From Bacteroidota bacterium (GTDB lineage: Bacteria; Bacteroidota; Bacteroidia; B-17B0; Aurantibacillaceae): DNA of 64,000 nt. Location: the NCBI GenBank assembly GCA_019638705.1, contig JAHBTI010000004.1:1-64000 (forward strand). The letters run 5' to 3'. Each line of letters opens with the position of its first letter. Within the stretch, counting starts at the first letter, position 1. Shown here piece by piece: positions 60,733-64,000 of this stretch. Made by a program: the position numbers and the translations under genes. The notes beneath the pieces are model-generated. The model had not been told where the DNA came from. It worked only from the letters and a program-made list of their open reading frames with translations, and did not search any database.

Positions 60733-61005
60733 TTATAATTTTATAGTTTTTACTTTTATACCACGTTTAAAGTTAGCAATTGCTTCTTTAATTTTTTCAG
60801 AATTATCATTAATAATTTTTAAAGCGATGTTTAATTCTTGTTTCGTTAAAGCACCTTGCTCAAATACTTCTACAGGGTTAAGCCAAATTTTAGCTGCCGC
60901 TTCTCTGTTTTTGTTTTTACTGAAAACGTGCAGATGCAAGCGTTCGGTCAAATCAAAACTTACCAAAAAGAAAATTAAATTTTTATAGGTTAATATTTTT
61001 GGCAT
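60733..61005 (-). CDS. DUF4160 protein
   Basis: 90 residues. ILTYKNLIFFLVSFDLTERLHLHVFSKNK and AAKIWLNPVEVFEQGALTKQELNIALKIINDN match DUF4160. Usual partner of DUF2442. First gene of a three-gene minus-strand unit (spacings of 3 and 8 bases). Confidence 0.85.
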   Translation of the reverse strand: MPKILTYKNLIFFLVSFDLTERLHLHVFSKNKNREAAAKIWLNPVEVFEQGALTKQELNIALKIINDNSEKIKEAIANFKRGIKVKTIKL

Positions 61006-61104
61006 TGTTACAAGGTACGTTTTAATTATACAAATTTACAATCTCTTTGCGAAAATCGGAAAATGAGTGCTTGGTTAAATACCCGCTCCACTTTCTAACA
61101 CCTA

Positions 61105-62109
61105 CTATTTTTTCAGTTCCCAAATTGCTCCGTTTTTGGTGCTGTGTTTTTTCAGTTTTCCTTTGTCGGAAAGCTCGTTTAGCTGCTTTTCGCTTTCTGC
61201 CCTTGGTGTTCCCGAAAGCTCGGAAAATTCCTTTGCCGTGAGCGAATTGTATTTTGAAAAAAGTGTTTCCCAGTTTTTGCTGTATTCGCTTTTAACGACA
61301 TTGGGGTTGAGTTTTAAAACGGCTGTTTCATAAAAGGCATAGGGTTTTGAGCCATACACAATTTCTTTGTTGCCCGAATTATCTGTAAAAAACATGGTAG
61401 GAAATCCTCTTACGCCAAATTCTCTTGCCAGCTTCAAATCATCTTCAAAAAGTGTTTTGGCTTTTCCGTTAACATCAGTTTTTAACTGTTCTGCATTTAG
61501 TCCGACTTTTTTAGCTGCTGTTTCTATATGTTCCCATTTTGTAATGTTCTTTTTTTGCAAAAAAACCATTTCGCGGATTTCTCTTAAAAACAAAATTGCT
61601 TTTTCTTTGCTCTGCATTTGCGCGGCTTTAAAGGCAATGGAAGGCGGATAAGAAGAAGGCAAAGGGTCTTCTAACCAAACATCGCCGTCAATAGGCATAT
61701 CATAATGTACACTCACTTCGTCCCAGTGGTGTGCCACGTCAGACGGTTTGCTGATGCCGCCACTGTTGTAACTCCAGTCGGGCAGCAAGCCTCCCATTCG
61801 GTATTCAATTTCTGTGCTGTTGCCGTATTCTAATTTCAGCTTGCGTAATTGCGGCTCAATGCCCCAGCACGAAGAACAAATCGGGTCGGTAAAATAAATA
61901 AGCTTAACGGCTTTTTCGCTGCTTTGAGCAGGAACGTCGTGTTTTGCCGTGCTGTCGGGTAGTCCGCAAACTCCCTCAACAGGGTCGCACATAAGCGGAT
62001 TGTTTTGTGATGTTTCGTTTGTCATATTTTTTGAGTTATCGGTTTGTGCCTGACAGTTGGTTAATGTTGCTGCCAGTAAAAGTGAAATGATTGTTTTAGA
62101 TTTAGTCAT
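61105..62109 (-). CDS. DsbA-family thioredoxin-like lipoprotein
   Basis: 334 residues. Lipobox TLTNC (Cys19). Thioredoxin/DsbA core with CSSC (Cys78, Cys81) in DPICSSCWG, VRGFPTMFFTD with the cis-Pro, and an inserted helical domain WEHIETAAKKVGLN. FrnE/SpxH-like DsbA. The C-terminal about 45 residues (SLTAKEFSELSGTPRAESEK; LSDKGKLKKHSTKNG) resemble a small winged-helix, unusual on a periplasmic protein. Confidence 0.85.
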   Translation of the reverse strand: MTKSKTIISLLLAATLTNCQAQTDNSKNMTNETSQNNPLMCDPVEGVCGLPDSTAKHDVPAQSSEKAVKLIYFTDPICSSCWGIEPQLRKLKLEYGNSTEIEYRMGGLLPDWSYNSGGISKPSDVAHHWDEVSVHYDMPIDGDVWLEDPLPSSYPPSIAFKAAQMQSKEKAILFLREIREMVFLQKKNITKWEHIETAAKKVGLNAEQLKTDVNGKAKTLFEDDLKLAREFGVRGFPTMFFTDNSGNKEIVYGSKPYAFYETAVLKLNPNVVKSEYSKNWETLFSKYNSLTAKEFSELSGTPRAESEKQLNELSDKGKLKKHSTKNGAIWELKK

Positions 62110-62336
62110 TTAATCAAATTGAAACAGTAAAACCCAAAGATAACTACTGTGGCGTTATTTCCCTCTTTTCAACACCTGTTAATTCTTTTCCCGCTCTGTT
62201 GAAAGTTTAATTTTCTAAAAACAACCTTTCAAAATCAGGCACTTGTTTCTAAAAAGTTAATTACTTAATTTTTTGTTGATAACCGCGTTTTACGGGCTTC
62301 CCAAGCCTTTGTATATTTAATTCGTTAGCACAGCTT
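62110..62336. other. Intergenic region, no clear element
   Basis: 227 bases, AT-rich; TATATTTA-like box near 62312 precedes ATG 62337. Nothing else certain. Confidence 0.4.
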
Positions 62337-63584
62337 ATGGCATTACAGGTAAACGTAAACGATATTTTATCGCAACTATATCAGCACCGCAATGTGGTTG
62401 AATTTTTGTTCGCTAACCGTGAAAACATTACGGTAAACGAACTTTTGGCGCGTGAAGATATTTCGCACGAGCAGTTTCAAAAACTCAAATCACTGGATTT
62501 GATTTATGAATACGAAAACATTGTGAGCCTCAACGATGCGGTAGTCGCCATGTTTGAAGATTTTATGGAAATAGGCGAAGTAACGCCCGGTTTCATTAAC
62601 GATTATTTGAACGAACTCACGCGCCACATTCGTTTTTATCAGGAAGCCCGCGAACTCCGCTTTTTGCGCAGCATAAAAAAATATTTAAAGCGCATTGATT
62701 CCACACTGACACGCGAAATTATCAAGCTGCAAAAAAATGTGGACGATACTTACAAAAACGAAAGCAATTACCGCATTAAGTTGCACAAGCTGGAAGACTA
62801 CCGCGAAAAGCGCGACACGATTATTGATTTCATTAACCGCACCTCGCAAATTGTGGAAGAAACGCGAAGTTTGTTTACGCTCACTAACGACACGGAACTC
62901 TACGGCATTGTACAATCGCTGAAAGCAGGCTTGATTGAAAACTTGGATTTCCTGATTGAAATTCAAACCGACATTACGGATTTCATCAACAAAATTCAGT
63001 TTCAGTTAGACGTTTACAAAAAAGCGCAACGCCTCAAAGAAATTAAAGACACAGGCGCGTTGCATTACAAATCTAATTTCAAGGAAATGGTGAGCAACAT
63101 CAATACCATTCGCCACAACGGACATAAAACACCGAAAACAAAAATTGCGATTGACTTTTTATACACCGACGACGGACATATTATTTGCCGAAAAGTTGCC
63201 GATAAATACAAAATTACACGCCTTATGGTGCGTGGCTTGGCAGACAAAATGCAAGGCAACTTTAAAGAAAAAGGTCTTGAGCAACAAATAAAATTAGATA
63301 CCGAAAAATTGGTGGAACGTTTTTTAAATCAAAACAAACAAAACCTGTTTGAGTATTTAATGGATTACAAATTTCCCAAAGCCATTGGCACGGTGAGTTT
63401 TGAAGACCGTTTATCTCTGTTCGTTGAAATTGCCATGGAATACCAAAACAAATTGGATTTTAAATACCGTTTAAATTATTATGATTACGAAGACGCGAAC
63501 AAAAACAAAAAACGTTTGGGGTATACTTTGATTTTACCTGAATTTGAGGAGAAAGAGAAAACGAAGAAACAAAAAGCGGCGTGA
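62337..63584 (+). CDS. Unrecognised coiled-coil protein
   Basis: 415 residues, no signal. N-terminal part (1-75) looks like a winged helix (NVNDILSQLYQHRNVVEFLF; EQFQKLKSLDLIYEYENI); residues 90-245 are long helices with heptads (EARELRFLRSIKKYLKRI; YREKRDTIIDFI). C-terminal 260-400 contains DGHIICRKVADKYKITRLMV, mixed structure, and a Lys-rich tail KEKTKKQKAA. The layout suggests a kleisin/MukF-like or SMC-associated protein, but no partner gene follows, so I leave it as unknown. Confidence 0.6.
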   Translation: MALQVNVNDILSQLYQHRNVVEFLFANRENITVNELLAREDISHEQFQKLKSLDLIYEYENIVSLNDAVVAMFEDFMEIGEVTPGFINDYLNELTRHIRFYQEARELRFLRSIKKYLKRIDSTLTREIIKLQKNVDDTYKNESNYRIKLHKLEDYREKRDTIIDFINRTSQIVEETRSLFTLTNDTELYGIVQSLKAGLIENLDFLIEIQTDITDFINKIQFQLDVYKKAQRLKEIKDTGALHYKSNFKEMVSNINTIRHNGHKTPKTKIAIDFLYTDDGHIICRKVADKYKITRLMVRGLADKMQGNFKEKGLEQQIKLDTEKLVERFLNQNKQNLFEYLMDYKFPKAIGTVSFEDRLSLFVEIAMEYQNKLDFKYRLNYYDYEDANKNKKRLGYTLILPEFEEKEKTKKQKAA

Positions 63585-63618
63585 TGATTAGGCAATTTGA
63601 CAATGAGATAATTTGAAA

Positions 63619-64000
63619 ATGAAAATCTGTTTAACAATTTTGATGTTTTTATTAATCTGTAATACTGTTTACGGACAAACTTGCGATTGCCCAAAAACAA
63701 TGTACGCAGGAACAAAAGCAGATACAATATTTCATCTTTCTAATGGTAAAACTATTGTGTTGTGCGGTTGGAAAAATCCAAATAGTAATCCAATAACCTT
63801 TTCCGAATTTATCCTCTCTGTTTGCGGACAAGACACGATTATTGATTTTTGGGGGGCAGTTTTGACTTGCCGATTAAAAGTTAATGCTGATACATTGTTT
63901 GTTGAACAAATTGAAAAATTTCCGACAGGAGAAAATTTCCAAAGACAAGAAACCGTTTGGACAAGGGAAAAAATTTATTTCATTGGGCAAAAAATTTCAA
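63619..64000 (+). CDS. Secreted Cys-rich protein, partial
   Basis: ATG 63619 followed by a signal peptide (MKICLTILMFLLICNTVYGQ) and CDCPKTMYAG. Open to the window end, at least 127 residues, with Cys pairs. No family recognised. 34 bases after the previous gene. Confidence 0.65.
   Translation, partial: MKICLTILMFLLICNTVYGQTCDCPKTMYAGTKADTIFHLSNGKTIVLCGWKNPNSNPITFSEFILSVCGQDTIIDFWGAVLTCRLKVNADTLFVEQIEKFPTGENFQRQETVWTREKIYFIGQKIS

Noticed and set aside
62337-63584. Wadjet/MksF-type defence system
   Set aside because: No JetB, JetC, JetD or MksB partners follow; the next gene is a secreted protein. Layout alone is not enough.

Overview
The window reads as chromosomal DNA of a Bacteroidota bacterium, probably an environmental or uncultured lineage (Sphingobacteriia/Chitinophagia/Flavobacteriia level cannot be fixed by eye). 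Evidence: low GC; promoters of the TTTG-N(17-19)-TAnnTTTG type; almost no Shine-Dalgarno sequences; many lipoproteins; a type IX secretion system (T9SS) component (PorQ) and several T9SS cargo proteins with the C-terminal YPNP sorting domain; TonB receptor with carboxypeptidase-like N-domain; DUF4153, GWxTD, DUF3127 and DUF4468-type proteins; fused alpha-beta E1 of a 2-oxoacid dehydrogenase.

Layout. 1-2.3 kb: secreted WYFG-family genes, one cut by the window edge and one degenerate. 2.4-14 kb: mostly housekeeping genes (rarA, msrA, NlpC/P60 hydrolase, Skp/OmpH chaperone, MazG-like phosphohydrolase, rhomboid protease, queuosine-precursor transporter, fluoride channel, pfkA, ruvX, a GT4 glycosyltransferase). 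13.8-14.7 kb: an XRE repressor divergent from a collagen-repeat lipoprotein across a perfect palindrome. 14.8-24.2 kb: 2-oxoacid dehydrogenase E1, then porQ between two M43 metalloproteases carrying T9SS tails, then a DUF4153 membrane protein. 24.3-32.4 kb: RhuM-family gene, rRNA methyltransferase-like gene with an in-frame repeat insertion, a three-unit 90-bp repeat array, an FHS sugar transporter, and a TonB receptor with a Cys/His-rich secreted peptide and a lipoprotein (possible metal uptake). 32.5-40.5 kb: accessory cluster with a structured leader, XRE regulator, twin palindromes, a fibre-like secreted protein, a 923-aa T9SS cargo and two lipoproteins, one overprinted on the T9SS tail. 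40.5-54.6 kb: recX/rsmF-like divergent pair, tRNA-Ser, GWxTD protein, GT2, asparaginase, DUF3127, ORF6N, NdpA-like protein, HipBA, dehydrogenase E2 and a thioesterase. 54.6-64 kb: XRE gene plus palindromes plus lipoprotein plus T9SS cargo (a layout parallel to 32.5 kb), a second GT4 gene, a DUF4160/DUF2442/51-aa triplet, a DsbA-like lipoprotein, an unrecognised coiled-coil protein and a truncated secreted protein.

Genes acting together: E1 (14.8 kb) and E2 (52.6 kb) belong to the same type of complex although far apart; PorQ serves secretion of the YPNP-tailed cargo proteins seen here; HipB/HipA form a toxin-antitoxin pair; the DUF4160/DUF2442 genes look like another TA-like unit.

The intergenic DNA is rich in dispersed palindromic repeats of at least three families. 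The most unusual signal is the region 32.5-33.2 kb: a good promoter, a 250-nt leader containing a long hairpin with mutually exclusive pairings ending in a T8 run, then an XRE gene, then two 17-bp operators in front of secreted-protein genes.
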